Of a stretch of DNA of 64,000 nucleotides, positions 1 through 8,908 are shown piece after piece. The notes under the pieces are model-generated. The model was not told the DNA's origin, did not search any database, and saw nothing but the letters and a program-made list of their open reading frames with translations. Both the position numbers and the translations under genes were made by a program. How positions within the stretch are numbered: position 1 is the stretch's first letter; every line of letters begins with the position of its first letter. Origin of the DNA: Cytophagales bacterium (GTDB taxonomy: Bacteria; Bacteroidota; Bacteroidia; Cytophagales; Thermoflexibacteraceae); assembly GCA_004294445.1 (NCBI GenBank), contig REAZ01000017.1, positions 1 through 64,000 of the forward strand, written 5' to 3'.

Positions 1-2
1 TA

Positions 3-92
3 AGAAATAAGATTATTCAAAGAATCTTTGCCTGTGTCCAATCTGGAAAAAAATATGATAAAAACTATCAAAAAGAGTTGGTTTTGTCATAG
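3..92 (+). CDS. C-terminal tail of a gene cut by the window edge, possibly an IS110-type transposase
   Basis: An open frame enters from the left edge and stops with TAG at 90-92. It gives 29 residues rich in Lys, Ile and Tyr, including the stretch FACVQSGKKYDKNY. This resembles, from memory only, the extreme C-termini of IS110-family transposases in Bacteroidota. No start or catalytic domain is in the window, so both coding status and family are uncertain. It converges with the DUF6428 gene, whose stop codon lies 3 bp further on. Confidence 0.3.
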   Translation, partial: RNKIIQRIFACVQSGKKYDKNYQKELVLS

Positions 93-95
93 AAT

Positions 96-563
96 TCAGC
101 TGCCACCACTCGGCGTACAGCAGGAAGATTGAGATTTCAAATCTGATAAATTGATTTTTAATTTTTCAGGAGGAATACCGCAGTTATCCTTTGCCAAGCA
201 GTTTGTTTGCTTAGAGAGCAGCACAAAATTTGTTCCATTGAACCCCAAAGCATATTTGCCAATGGTATCGCTTTGGTATTCTACTTCCACTTCCAAATCT
301 TCAATGCCCAAAACCTTCTCGGAAAGAGCAATGATATTGAGTAATTTTGCTGGTTTCAAACGATGTTCGAAATCGTTGGCGTTCCATAATTGAAAGTTTG
401 CTACTTTTTCATTTCTCACTGTACCTCCGCAATCAATGAAATTTTTGGTAACGATGCCTACTTCGGTAACGTGAAAACTTTCTGCAACAAAACTGCCATT
501 TGGAAGTTCAAAATTTACTGTATCTACAGTTTTTAATGTGTTTTTAATTTCTGATAATTTCAT
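96..563 (-). CDS. DUF6428 family protein
   Basis: This 155-residue soluble protein begins MKLSEIKNTLK and carries the segments ESFHVTEVGIVTKNFIDCGG and FQLWNANDFEHRL that characterise the DUF6428 family of Bacteroidota. Two cysteines (SCC) sit near the C-terminus. There is no signal peptide or membrane segment. DUF6428 genes are often found near arsenic-resistance genes, but none is visible here, so the role stays unknown. The PAP2 phosphatase gene ends 5 bp upstream on the same strand, so the two could be co-transcribed. Confidence 0.75.
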   Translation of the reverse strand: MKLSEIKNTLKTVDTVNFELPNGSFVAESFHVTEVGIVTKNFIDCGGTVRNEKVANFQLWNANDFEHRLKPAKLLNIIALSEKVLGIEDLEVEVEYQSDTIGKYALGFNGTNFVLLSKQTNCLAKDNCGIPPEKLKINLSDLKSQSSCCTPSGGS

Positions 564-568
564 TTTAT

Positions 569-1441
569 TTATTTTTTAATGGTTAAAATTTCTTTTTTTG
601 CTTCGGCTAAATCTTTTTTAAAATCCTCATTTTTAAGTAGTTCATTTACAAATTGTCGGGCAAATATGCGACCAGCTTCTGAGTCTGACGGGAAGTGAAC
701 GCCGATAATTTCCCTTGAGTAAGCCATATCAAAAGCATTTTGAGCAAATAAATCTTTTGATTCGGGCAGCAATTCTTGGTAGATAAAAGCAGCTACATAA
801 GAAGCCGAAGCGTGTCCAGAGGGGTAGGCTTGAAACTTTGTGTCGTTCAAGTTCTTAATGCGTGCATCCAGCATATAGGGACGTGTGCGATTGTATTGGA
901 ATTTTAAAGCCCAAAAATAATAGGTGCAATCAGACCAAATTTTTGTCATCATCTTTGCTGTAATCGGCAATTTTTGCGGAGTAAACCAAGGCAATTGACG
1001 ACCTATATGGAACAAATTTTTCTGCATTGCATCGTAGTTGGCATCTGTTGGCTTTACAAAAACATCATAATACACGTTGGCAAATTCCAGCGATTCTTTC
1101 ACTTTCTCCTCTGTCCTATTTGCTTGCAATTTGAGTAAAAACTCAATTTCCGCCTTTGTTTGCTCTGAACTATTGGCAGGAAAATCGGGCAATTTGAAAT
1201 CGCTTACTGGTAAAATCAAATACTGAGGGGTCAGATTCAATTTGAGTGCATTTTTGGGCGAAAGAATTTCTAAGGGAAATTGCCTACGGTCAGAGGAGTC
1301 GGGCTTGGCTTTGGCATCTAACTTTGATAATTCTTTATAATGTCCACTTATCGGCAATAAGGCTGGTAAAACTATTTTTTGAGCAAATAGATTCGCTGAA
1401 AAAATATAAGCTAACAAAAATAAAACACTTAACTTTCTCAT
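569..1441 (-). CDS. Secreted PAP2-family (class A type) acid phosphatase
   Basis: The 290-residue protein starts with a signal peptide ending near FSANLFAQ (residue 21). The three phosphatase motifs of the PAP2/vanadium-haloperoxidase fold are present: K180 with R187-P188, PSGH at 207-210, and S242-R243 followed by H249 and D253. It should hydrolyse phosphomonoesters in the periplasm, using a histidine nucleophile. The length and motif spacing fit class A non-specific acid phosphatases better than membrane PAP2 proteins, since there are no transmembrane helices apart from the signal. A promoter-like pair lies at 1518-1545. The DUF6428 gene follows after 5 bp. Confidence 0.88.
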   Translation of the reverse strand: MRKLSVLFLLAYIFSANLFAQKIVLPALLPISGHYKELSKLDAKAKPDSSDRRQFPLEILSPKNALKLNLTPQYLILPVSDFKLPDFPANSSEQTKAEIEFLLKLQANRTEEKVKESLEFANVYYDVFVKPTDANYDAMQKNLFHIGRQLPWFTPQKLPITAKMMTKIWSDCTYYFWALKFQYNRTRPYMLDARIKNLNDTKFQAYPSGHASASYVAAFIYQELLPESKDLFAQNAFDMAYSREIIGVHFPSDSEAGRIFARQFVNELLKNEDFKKDLAEAKKEILTIKK

Positions 1442-1517
1442 TTGCTTGAATTTAGTAATTTAAAATTATTTATATATTGCAATATTACGATAAATAATCA
1501 GACAAACAAAATATCAT

Positions 1518-1545
1518 CAAATTTATTTTAGAAATCTTTTATCAA
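1518..1545 (-). promoter_or_regulatory. Candidate Bacteroidetes-type promoter of the PAP2 phosphatase gene
   Basis: On the minus strand a -7 box TAAATTTG (1525-1518) is preceded by TTG (1545-1543) with a 17-nt spacer, matching the Bacteroidetes -33 TTG / -7 TAnnTTTG pattern. It lies about 77 nt upstream of the phosphatase ATG and just after the hydrolase stop codon. Confidence 0.45.
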
Positions 1546-1549
1546 AATC

Positions 1550-2500
1550 TTATGCCTGAAATGCTTTTTTTAGCTCACTTGCTATTTGTCGTTCCAATTC
1601 TCTCGTAGTTTCGAGCAGTTTTGGCATACTTAAGAAGGCATGAATTACGCCTTTATATTCTTTGAAAACTGTTGGGATGCCTGCTTTTTCTAATAATTGA
1701 GCGTATTTTTTTCCCTCATCTTTGAGCGGGTCAAACTCTGCCGTAGCAACCAATGCTGGCGGCAAACCAGTCAAATCTTTGGCAAATAGCGGCGATATAT
1801 ACGGATTTTTGCGGTCAGCATCAAGGGCAATGTAATGATTCATAAACCATTCCATGAGGCTTTTGGTGAGCAGATAGCCTTTTGCCAGCGTGTTGATGGA
1901 AGGCTCGGAAAGCGTAGCATCTACAGTAGGGTATATGAGAGCTTGGTATTTGAGTTTGCAGGCTGCGTTCCTATCTCGGAGCATCATAGCCACTACAGTA
2001 GCCAAATTTGCCCCTGCACTATCGCCGCAGACCGCCATTTTTGCGGAGTCGCCACCAAAAGTTGCTGCGTTTTGGTATGCCCAAAGTGTAGCGGTATAGC
2101 AGTCTTCGCTCGGAATAGGGAAGGGAAACTCTGGAGAAAGACGGTAGTCCACAGAAATAACAATACAGTCGGCTTGTTTGGCTAATCTGCGGCAGGTAAC
2201 GTCATGCGTATTAACATCTCCGATAACAAAGCCGCCGCCATGAAAAAAAAGACAAACAGGTAGCTTTTCTGCTTTTCTCGGCGTATAAATTCGTATTTTA
2301 ATTTCGCCATTCTCCGCAGCAATTTGTTGGTCTTCGCTACTGAAAATAGACTCATTGGGAAAGCTAATGAATCTATCCAACTGCCCAAGAGATTTAACTT
2401 GTGCCTTGCGAGCCTCAGCAGGCGGCATTTTTTCGTACGGTGTAGCATTCTTTAGGTGATAAAGCCAAAGTAAAGCGCGCAATTTATAGTGTAAACCCAT
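1550..2500 (-). CDS. Alpha/beta hydrolase, hormone-sensitive-lipase (HSL) family esterase
   Basis: The 316-residue protein has the oxyanion-hole motif HGGG (87-90) and the nucleophile elbow GDSAG (S161). D257 in EFDPLKDEG and H287 in VIHAF are the likely remaining members of the triad. This is the arrangement of HSL-type (bacterial family IV) esterases acting on short-chain acyl esters. There is no signal peptide, so it is probably cytoplasmic. It stands alone on the minus strand, divergent from the Bat genes. The natural substrate cannot be read from sequence. Confidence 0.9.
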   Translation of the reverse strand: MGLHYKLRALLWLYHLKNATPYEKMPPAEARKAQVKSLGQLDRFISFPNESIFSSEDQQIAAENGEIKIRIYTPRKAEKLPVCLFFHGGGFVIGDVNTHDVTCRRLAKQADCIVISVDYRLSPEFPFPIPSEDCYTATLWAYQNAATFGGDSAKMAVCGDSAGANLATVVAMMLRDRNAACKLKYQALIYPTVDATLSEPSINTLAKGYLLTKSLMEWFMNHYIALDADRKNPYISPLFAKDLTGLPPALVATAEFDPLKDEGKKYAQLLEKAGIPTVFKEYKGVIHAFLSMPKLLETTRELERQIASELKKAFQA

Positions 2501-2563
2501 TGTTTTGATGATTTAAAATTTTTCCAAAAATAGCTAAAAAAGTTAAAAATTGCTAAGTAAGTC

Positions 2564-2592
2564 TTGCAAACGTGCTTTACTGATTATATTTG
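2564..2592 (+). promoter_or_regulatory. Candidate Bacteroidetes-type promoter of the Bat gene pair
   Basis: TTG at 2564-2566 and TATATTTG at 2585-2592 are separated by 18 nt, an excellent match to the -33/-7 consensus of the primary sigma factor of Bacteroidetes. The first ATG downstream is at 2664, leaving a leader of about 65 nt. Confidence 0.6.
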
Positions 2593-2663
2593 TGTGCTGA
2601 GAAACATATCGCAAGTAAAAAAATGCTTTGCGGTATGAGCAATTAAAATTCGCACTATTATTT

Positions 2664-3617
2664 ATGTATTCAAAGTTAAGCAACATCAGGCTACTATCTA
2701 TCGGAAAGTATAACGGTTATCGTTCTGCTTTTTTTACTGTTTTTGGGTGGTTTACGATACTTTTCTTTGTAAGCACAATGCCTCTGGTGGCACAAAAAAA
2801 CACAATTCAAGGCAAGTTTCTCACGCCTTCTGTCAAAATAGGGGAGCCTATTAGCTATTCTTTGGTGATGAAACACAGTATTGATTTGGAGGTGCGTTTT
2901 CCAGATTCTACTTTTAACTATGCTCCTTTTGAATTTGTCAGAAAAATTTATTTCCCTACAGTTACTGATGCAAATGGCATAAGCACAGACAGTACGGTGT
3001 ACGAATTAGCAACTTTTGAAACAGATTCAGTTCAGTACTTGAGCGTTCCTGCCTACGTACTCAAAAGCGGCGATACAACACTTGTAAGGGCAAATTTGGA
3101 TAGTATCGTTATCAAGCCTATACTTGTTACGATGCCCGATACACTAAAGATTATTGCAAATACAAACTATAGCCCAGTAAAACAAGCATTTAACTATCCT
3201 TATATTCTGATAGGGGTTGGCAGCCTTGTAGTATTGGCTTTGGTTTTATACTTTATTTTTGGTGAGCGTATTCGCAAGGCGTACACTTTGCGGCGGTTGC
3301 ATCGCAATTATGAAAAATTTAGCACTCAGTTCGAGAAATATTTGCGGGAAATCTTGGACAATAAAACTACTGAAAAGAGCTTAGGAATCTGGAAGTTTTA
3401 CTTAGAAAGCATCCAAGATATTCCTTATACTACTTTTACTTCTAAAGAAATAGAAGAAAAAATACAGAATAAAGATTTGACAAATTCATTGAAAAATTTG
3501 GATAAAGCAATTTATGGCAATATGATTGACGAAGCTACACAGCAGTCGCTTGTTTTTTTACAGCAATATGCCCAAAACGCCTATCAACTCAAAATAGAGG
3601 AGGTGCGCAATGCTTGA
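2664..3617 (+). CDS. Bat-locus membrane protein of unknown function (BatD/Orf3-like)
   Basis: The chosen ATG at 2664 gives 317 residues; an in-frame TTG at 2628 would add twelve and is less likely. A signal anchor (about residues 22-43, ending TMPLVAQ) leads into a beta-rich extracytoplasmic domain of about 130 residues. A transmembrane helix follows (YILIGVGSLVVLALVLYFIF), then a helical cytoplasmic tail. The layout matches the small membrane proteins that precede batA in Bacteroidetes aerotolerance operons. Its last codons overlap the next gene by 8 bp, indicating translational coupling. Assignment is by context and topology, not by a catalytic motif. Confidence 0.65.
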   Translation: MYSKLSNIRLLSIGKYNGYRSAFFTVFGWFTILFFVSTMPLVAQKNTIQGKFLTPSVKIGEPISYSLVMKHSIDLEVRFPDSTFNYAPFEFVRKIYFPTVTDANGISTDSTVYELATFETDSVQYLSVPAYVLKSGDTTLVRANLDSIVIKPILVTMPDTLKIIANTNYSPVKQAFNYPYILIGVGSLVVLALVLYFIFGERIRKAYTLRRLHRNYEKFSTQFEKYLREILDNKTTEKSLGIWKFYLESIQDIPYTTFTSKEIEEKIQNKDLTNSLKNLDKAIYGNMIDEATQQSLVFLQQYAQNAYQLKIEEVRNA

Positions 3618-4641
3618 GTGGTTCTCTATAGAATGGTTTTTACCCGCCCAACTCAAACAGTTTACATGGGAGCAGCCCGGTTATCTGTTCGGTATGTTAT
3701 TGTTGCCTTTGCCGTATATTTTGCGTTGGCTTTTGCATTTCAAAGCAAGGCAAAAATTAGAGATAGCATTAATAGAACGGGAAGCCGTTTCCATACCCTA
3801 TGCTATCCTGCGTCATATCCCAAGTATATTAATGTTGCTTTTTATTTCACTCATATTAGTAGCACTTGCCCGCCCACAGATTACAGACGAGCAGGTAGAA
3901 CGCTTTACAGAAGGCATTGACATTGTGCTGGCAATGGATATTTCGGAATCTATGCAGATAGAAGATTTCAAACCCAATAGACTGGAGGCAGCCAAAGAAG
4001 TAGCCTTGAACTTTGTGAAAGGCAGATTTCAAGACCGTATAGGCATTGTTGTTTTTTCGGGTGATGCCTATTCGCTTGCTCCGCTCACAACTGATTACAA
4101 TTTGCTGAAGAACTACATAAGCGAAATCAACTTTGAAATGGTGCAAAATAGAGGCACTGCTATTGGGAGTGCCTTAGGAGTTGCTACCAACCGCATGAGG
4201 GAATCTACTGCCAAATCGAAGGTAATTATCTTGCTAAGTGATGGTGAGAATACGGCGGGAAGCATTGACCCTATCACCGCCGCAGAACTTGCACACGCCT
4301 ATAACTGCAAAATCTACACGATTGGCGTAGGCAAAGAGGGAGCTGTTCCTTTTGGTACTGATATGTTCGGTCGTACTCGGTTCGTAGAAAACACAATGGA
4401 TGAAACTACGCTTCGGAAAATAGCTGAAATAGGGGAAGGGCAGTATTTTAGGGCGCAAGATAACCAAGCTCTCCAAGACATTTTTATTCGGATAGATAGA
4501 TATGAAAAAGTAGAAGTCAAAGAAACACGCTTCAAAGATACCAAAGATTTTTATCAGGTATATCTGATGTGGGGGTTGCTTATTTTCCTACTCTTTATGC
4601 TACTAAAAAATACTTTTATTACAAATGCTTTGGAAGATTAG
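3610..4641 (+). CDS. batA: BatA-type VWA-domain membrane protein
   Basis: The 343-residue protein has two N-terminal transmembrane helices (about 25-42 and 70-87), a von Willebrand A domain and a C-terminal helix (LMWGLLIFLLFMLL). The metal-ion-dependent adhesion site is intact: D110-x-S112-x-S114 in AMDISESM, followed by the expected Thr in the NRGTAIG segment and Asp in LLSDGENT. Bat proteins form an envelope complex linked to MoxR ATPases and to aerotolerance in Bacteroides. Here only the upstream membrane gene accompanies it; moxR, the DUF58 gene, batB and batC are not adjacent. It could equally be labelled BatB-like. It ends 6 bp from a convergent gene. Confidence 0.82.
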   Translation: MLEWFSIEWFLPAQLKQFTWEQPGYLFGMLLLPLPYILRWLLHFKARQKLEIALIEREAVSIPYAILRHIPSILMLLFISLILVALARPQITDEQVERFTEGIDIVLAMDISESMQIEDFKPNRLEAAKEVALNFVKGRFQDRIGIVVFSGDAYSLAPLTTDYNLLKNYISEINFEMVQNRGTAIGSALGVATNRMRESTAKSKVIILLSDGENTAGSIDPITAAELAHAYNCKIYTIGVGKEGAVPFGTDMFGRTRFVENTMDETTLRKIAEIGEGQYFRAQDNQALQDIFIRIDRYEKVEVKETRFKDTKDFYQVYLMWGLLIFLLFMLLKNTFITNALED

Positions 4642-4647
4642 CGTAAA

Positions 4648-6165
4648 CTACCCCAATTTTTTTGCTAATTTCTGGGCTTCTTTCGTTTCAATTTTCTTTA
4701 GAAAAAACGATAGGTAGCTGTCCTTTCCTTTGATGTTGAGTATTTTGAGGTATCTCTCATCTAAGGTCATTTTATAGAGTGCGGCGGCACAATAAAGATT
4801 GATGTCGGTATTTGTAAGACCTTGTTCTAATAAATTGATTACATGAGGATTATTAAAATTTGCTAAGGCAAGAGCGGCACGTTGGCGAGATTTTCTTTCC
4901 CCAATATTGTCATTTTTGCTTTCAGAAGAGGACTGAAAATCTACATTGAGTAATTCAGCCAAGTGTAGCACTGCTTGTTCGTTACCAAGATTGCCCAAAT
5001 GCTCGGCTATTCGGATAGTTTCTGTTTCGTGTTGGTCTTTTTGTATAAGTTCCACGAGCAAATTAAACAAGCCCGCAGGTTTTATTTCCATTAATTTTTC
5101 TATGGCATGGTCAATAGCACACAAATACTCGCTATTACGCGCTATCTCTGTAATCATAAACAAAGAATAAGTGTTTCTTTTGCCTAATTCATCAAAAATA
5201 ATACTCTCCAACTCCTCACTTACTTCGTGGTAGTAGCAAATGGCAGACAAAAATTTGGTAGATTCATCGCTTTTATTTTGCACAAGCTGTTTGATGCCTT
5301 TTATTTTTTCCTTTTCATCTAACTTTTCCCCACCAAAATTAATCAATTCGAAAGTTCTATAATTCTGCTGTGAGTACTCCATTTCGCAAAACGCTGGAAG
5401 CCAATTGTAAAAAGCCCCTTTCTGAGTAGCTATCTCTGCCTCTTGTATGTTGTCAATCGCAAGATAGTAGTCTGAAAGCCCATCATAGATAGGTGCGTAT
5501 CCCTTATTTATTTCCATTGCCTTATTGAAATTTTCAAGGGCTTTATCGTAATTTTTCAGGTTTAAGGCACTATTCCCTGCCTTTACCCAATACTCCTCGA
5601 ATGTGGGATACATTTCACCGAGTTTTTCCCAAAACAACAAGGCTTTGACATAATTTTTTGAATAGTTATGCAACTTGCCCAAATTAATGAGTGGCTCTTC
5701 TTCGTAGGGACTAAGATGGTGCGCCTTTTCGAAAGCTTCGCTTGCCAAGTGTAGCATAGATGACTTAAAATTAGCATCCTCTATAGAGTCAGCCTGATTT
5801 ACAACTTCTACTTTCCCTTTTTTAAATTTTACATTCATTCCTTTTAGTCCTTGTCGAAGCCTAATTTCGCCAATATTGATGTAGAGAGGATAGTCATCTT
5901 CAGTGTTTCTCAAACCCTCTACCCATATTTTGATAGCATCTTCTGTTTCGCCAAAATAATCAGTAAGGCTGCCAAGCAAGAGACGAGAGTCCATGTCTTC
6001 GGCATCATGCACAATATTTTCACTTAGCAGTTTTTTTGCCGTAGTCAATTCTCTATTGTTGAGCAATTCAACAATATTGTCCATAGAATGTTGTGCGTAA
6101 ATAAGACGATTTGTTATGAGAAACCAAAGAAGAACGAAAAAACTACGTATAGATAGCTGCTTCAT
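4648..6165 (-). CDS. Secreted or periplasmic TPR/HEAT-repeat protein
   Basis: This 505-residue protein begins with a signal peptide (cleavage near LIYAQ). The first half holds tetratricopeptide-like helical pairs, such as AFEKAHHLSPYEEEPLINLG and ALENFNKAMEINKGYAPIYDG. The second half has HEAT-like helices rich in Leu and Ala (NEQAVLHLAEL, AALALANFNNPHVINLL). It probably acts as a protein-protein scaffold in the periplasm. It is convergent with batA (6-bp gap), where a TPR protein (BatC) would be expected on the other strand. Since it is on the opposite strand, a Bat role is only a guess. Confidence 0.7.
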   Translation of the reverse strand: MKQLSIRSFFVLLWFLITNRLIYAQHSMDNIVELLNNRELTTAKKLLSENIVHDAEDMDSRLLLGSLTDYFGETEDAIKIWVEGLRNTEDDYPLYINIGEIRLRQGLKGMNVKFKKGKVEVVNQADSIEDANFKSSMLHLASEAFEKAHHLSPYEEEPLINLGKLHNYSKNYVKALLFWEKLGEMYPTFEEYWVKAGNSALNLKNYDKALENFNKAMEINKGYAPIYDGLSDYYLAIDNIQEAEIATQKGAFYNWLPAFCEMEYSQQNYRTFELINFGGEKLDEKEKIKGIKQLVQNKSDESTKFLSAICYYHEVSEELESIIFDELGKRNTYSLFMITEIARNSEYLCAIDHAIEKLMEIKPAGLFNLLVELIQKDQHETETIRIAEHLGNLGNEQAVLHLAELLNVDFQSSSESKNDNIGERKSRQRAALALANFNNPHVINLLEQGLTNTDINLYCAAALYKMTLDERYLKILNIKGKDSYLSFFLKKIETKEAQKLAKKLG

Positions 6166-6353
6166 AAATAATTTAGGTAAAATCTAAGTTCTGAAAAAAA
6201 GGATAAAGGGGACAAAAGCCAAGTAGCCGCTGAAGCGTAAACGTAAAACTTTTGTTTTATGTTGCACCGTTGTTATTATTTTTTATGCCTATTTTTTGCT
6301 ATTCGCGAAACTCTCGCCAAATGGTTTTATCAGATATATTTTCCATCCTACAT

Positions 6354-7100
6354 TCAAATTATTTCTTTTAATTTTTCTTTTGCATACAGATACCCCACCT
6401 GATATATTTCTTGTGCCTTAGCTACATCATATACCCCAAACAAAGCCATTTCTGGCGGTTCTATAAAAAAATTACATTTTTTCTTACGCTCCTCTACATT
6501 GATATTGATAGCCAAATGCAGCGACCGCTCTATAATTTGCTTGATGTTAGATACTTTTAAGTGTACGGGCAAAGCGTTAGAGTGTACCCCAATAATGTAA
6601 TTACATTTCCCCTCCAAAGGCTCGATAGGCAAGTTATTAAGAATACCCCCATCTACAAAGTACCTACCGTCAATAAGCACAGGTGCAAAGATGACAGGCA
6701 CACAGGAAGACGCTTGCAATGGCTTAATAAGCTCTCCCTCAGAGAAATAGACTGTTTCTCCTCTCTCTATGTCGGTAGCAGACACCGTCAGAGGAATAAG
6801 CAAACTTTCAAAACTGTTCATGTTTAGCATCTGTCTATACAGTTTTTCTGTACTTTCCATCCGCAGTAAGCCCGTAAAACTTGTATCAGGTTTGAAATAT
6901 TTGAATAACTTTGTTTTGATAATTACTTTCAAGATTTCGGCAGGCTTATGCCCTGCAGCGTAAAGCGCACCTACAATAGCACCAGCACTTGCACCTGAAA
7001 TATGAGTAGGACGCAAGTCGTATTCTTCCAATGCTGCCAAAACGCCCAAATGTGAAATTCCCCTTGCCCCACCTCCTGATAACACTAAACCTATATCCAT
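6354..7100 (-). CDS. Patatin-like phospholipase
   Basis: The 248-residue protein carries the full patatin signature. There is a glycine-rich oxyanion loop GGGARG (9-14), the nucleophile motif GASAG (S38) and the catalytic dyad Asp in VDGG (D150). These enzymes cleave acyl ester bonds of lipids with a Ser-Asp dyad. It lacks a signal peptide and resembles the short cytoplasmic RssA-type proteins. It stands alone on the minus strand, divergent from the dehydrogenase gene at 7261. Confidence 0.92.
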   Translation of the reverse strand: MDIGLVLSGGGARGISHLGVLAALEEYDLRPTHISGASAGAIVGALYAAGHKPAEILKVIIKTKLFKYFKPDTSFTGLLRMESTEKLYRQMLNMNSFESLLIPLTVSATDIERGETVYFSEGELIKPLQASSCVPVIFAPVLIDGRYFVDGGILNNLPIEPLEGKCNYIIGVHSNALPVHLKVSNIKQIIERSLHLAININVEERKKKCNFFIEPPEMALFGVYDVAKAQEIYQVGYLYAKEKLKEII

Positions 7101-7260
7101 AGATAATTGTATTTTTGATATATCATTGAGCGCACAATATAACTAAAGGAACGCATCTGGATTATATTTCCCCAAAAATATTTTTTATTTCCCCAAAAAT
7201 ATTTTTTTATGTCGGAAGTACGTAATTATAATAAGAAAAATAATAATTTTCGAGTTTAAA

Positions 7261-8238
7261 ATGAATAAGATGTTCGAAAAATCTTTACAATCTAAAATTC
7301 TTATCGTAGATGAAATGCACCTATCTTTGATGCCAATGCTCAAAGACAGAGGCTTTATCCCTGATTATCAGCCTACTATTGCTAAAGAAAAAGTATTAGA
7401 AATAATAGCTGATTATGAGGGAATCATTGTCCGTAGTAAGTTGAAAATAGATAAAGCCCTATTAGACAAGGCTACCCGATTAAAATTTGTTGCCAGAGCA
7501 GGGGCAGGTTTAGACCAAATAGATTTAGTAGAAACCCAAAATCGCAATATTTGCCTACTTAATGCTCCCGAAGGCAACAGGGATGCCGTTGGTGAGCATT
7601 GTATAGGAATGATATTATGCTTGTTTAATAAACTAAACATAGCAGATAGGCAGGTACGAAAGGGCATCTGGGACAGAGAAGCAAACAGAGGCATAGAACT
7701 CTATGGAAAAACAGTAGGCATCATAGGCTATGGGAATATGGGCAAGGCATTTGCCCAAAGACTACTCGGTTTTGGCTGCCAAGTGCTGGCTTATGACTTA
7801 AATATGAGCAAGGTCAGCGACTTCTTTGTGAGTAGGTCATCATTAGACGACCTTTTTGCTGATGTAGATGTACTTAGCTTACACATTCCGCTTACGCCTG
7901 AAAATAAACTTTTTTTTACAGAAAGTTTTTTCCAACGCTTCAAAAAAAATATCTTTGTCGTTAATACGGCAAGAGGAGAACTTATAGAAATGGCTTTGCT
8001 AAAAAAATTAATTCTTTCGGGCAAAATTCGAGGTGCTTGCTTAGACGTGCTGGAAAACGAAAAGTTAGCTACACTCAGCCCCGCACAAAAAGAAGCCTTT
8101 GACTTTTTAGTAGCTACTGATAATGTGCTTTTTACACCTCATGTAGCAGGCTGGACAGAGGAATCTTATACGAGGATAAATGAAGTCTTAGTTGATAAAA
8201 TTGAACAATTATATACAAAAAGCGCTGAAAAGATATGA
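7261..8238 (+). CDS. D-2-hydroxyacid dehydrogenase, phosphoglycerate dehydrogenase type
   Basis: The 325-residue protein has the Rossmann motif GYGNMG, the substrate-binding Arg in NTARGEL and the catalytic His in TPHVAGWTEE of the D-isomer-specific 2-hydroxyacid dehydrogenase family. It is most like short SerA enzymes, which oxidise 3-phosphoglycerate in serine synthesis, but lacks a C-terminal ACT domain. No serC is next to it, so another hydroxyacid is possible. Two Met codons are near the start (residues 1 and 4). The next gene overlaps its stop by 4 bp (ATGA). Confidence 0.85.
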   Translation: MNKMFEKSLQSKILIVDEMHLSLMPMLKDRGFIPDYQPTIAKEKVLEIIADYEGIIVRSKLKIDKALLDKATRLKFVARAGAGLDQIDLVETQNRNICLLNAPEGNRDAVGEHCIGMILCLFNKLNIADRQVRKGIWDREANRGIELYGKTVGIIGYGNMGKAFAQRLLGFGCQVLAYDLNMSKVSDFFVSRSSLDDLFADVDVLSLHIPLTPENKLFFTESFFQRFKKNIFVVNTARGELIEMALLKKLILSGKIRGACLDVLENEKLATLSPAQKEAFDFLVATDNVLFTPHVAGWTEESYTRINEVLVDKIEQLYTKSAEKI

Positions 8239-8714
8239 AAAGAAGATTTATAAAAACTACCTTCCTCACTATAGCTTTGCTTCTTATCTCTTGCGAAAAG
8301 GTAATTGTAGTTTCCATAGCCGAAATATTGCAAGGGTCAGGAGGGGTATGGCAAGCGATTGTTCTAAAAAAAAATGGAACTATTGTCGAAACTCCCTTAA
8401 TAGGAGCAGCACGTTACAAATTTAATGCTGATAATAGAAACGCCTCTACATATACAGCTTTTGGTGTTACTGAAAAAGGTATATTGGAAAATGGAGATAA
8501 GCCAAACTATAACTCAACTACCAATTCGGGAAATTGGAGTATGCTATCAGGAGATACTTTTGCATTCGATGCAGATACCAAAAATCCGAGCGAGATAAGT
8601 TTTTTGAGAATACCCAAATTAGGGTCAAGAACCATATCTATCAGATGGAAAGTACCAAAAGAGATAGACAAGTTCACACCTACCTACGACATGACATTAA
8701 GCCTCATAAATTAG
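8235..8714 (+). CDS. Putative lipoprotein of unknown function
   Basis: The 159-residue protein has a Lys/Arg-rich start, a hydrophobic stretch and a lipobox ending at Cys (ALLLISC), so it should be lipid-anchored. The mature part is beta-rich with Gly-Asn patches, reminiscent of small lipocalin-like lipoproteins of Bacteroidota, but no diagnostic motif is seen. The start ATGA overlaps the stop codon of the dehydrogenase gene, so the two are translationally coupled. Confidence 0.7.
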   Translation: MKRRFIKTTFLTIALLLISCEKVIVVSIAEILQGSGGVWQAIVLKKNGTIVETPLIGAARYKFNADNRNASTYTAFGVTEKGILENGDKPNYNSTTNSGNWSMLSGDTFAFDADTKNPSEISFLRIPKLGSRTISIRWKVPKEIDKFTPTYDMTLSLIN

Positions 8715-8835
8715 GCTCTTATTTTCTGTCTGATAACACACCCCTCACACAGCCGTCATTTGAAAGAAAAATGACTAAAAATTTGTCATTATGGAATATA
8801 TTTAGTAAGTTTGCATTAAGTACAATTTAGCGGCG

Positions 8836-8880
8836 ATAACGGTTTACAAAATCACGTAAGCCGTTATTTTTATTTTTTTA
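8836..8880 (+). terminator. Hairpin with T-rich tail between the lipoprotein gene and greA
   Basis: ATAACGGTTTAC (8836-8847) pairs with GTAAGCCGTTAT (8856-8867), with one G-T pair and an 8-nt loop, followed by a T-rich run. It looks like an intrinsic terminator. It sits only about 30 nt before the greA ATG and could instead lie in the greA leader. Confidence 0.6.
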
Positions 8881-8908
8881 TTTTTAACCAACATAATTTA
8901 CTACTACT

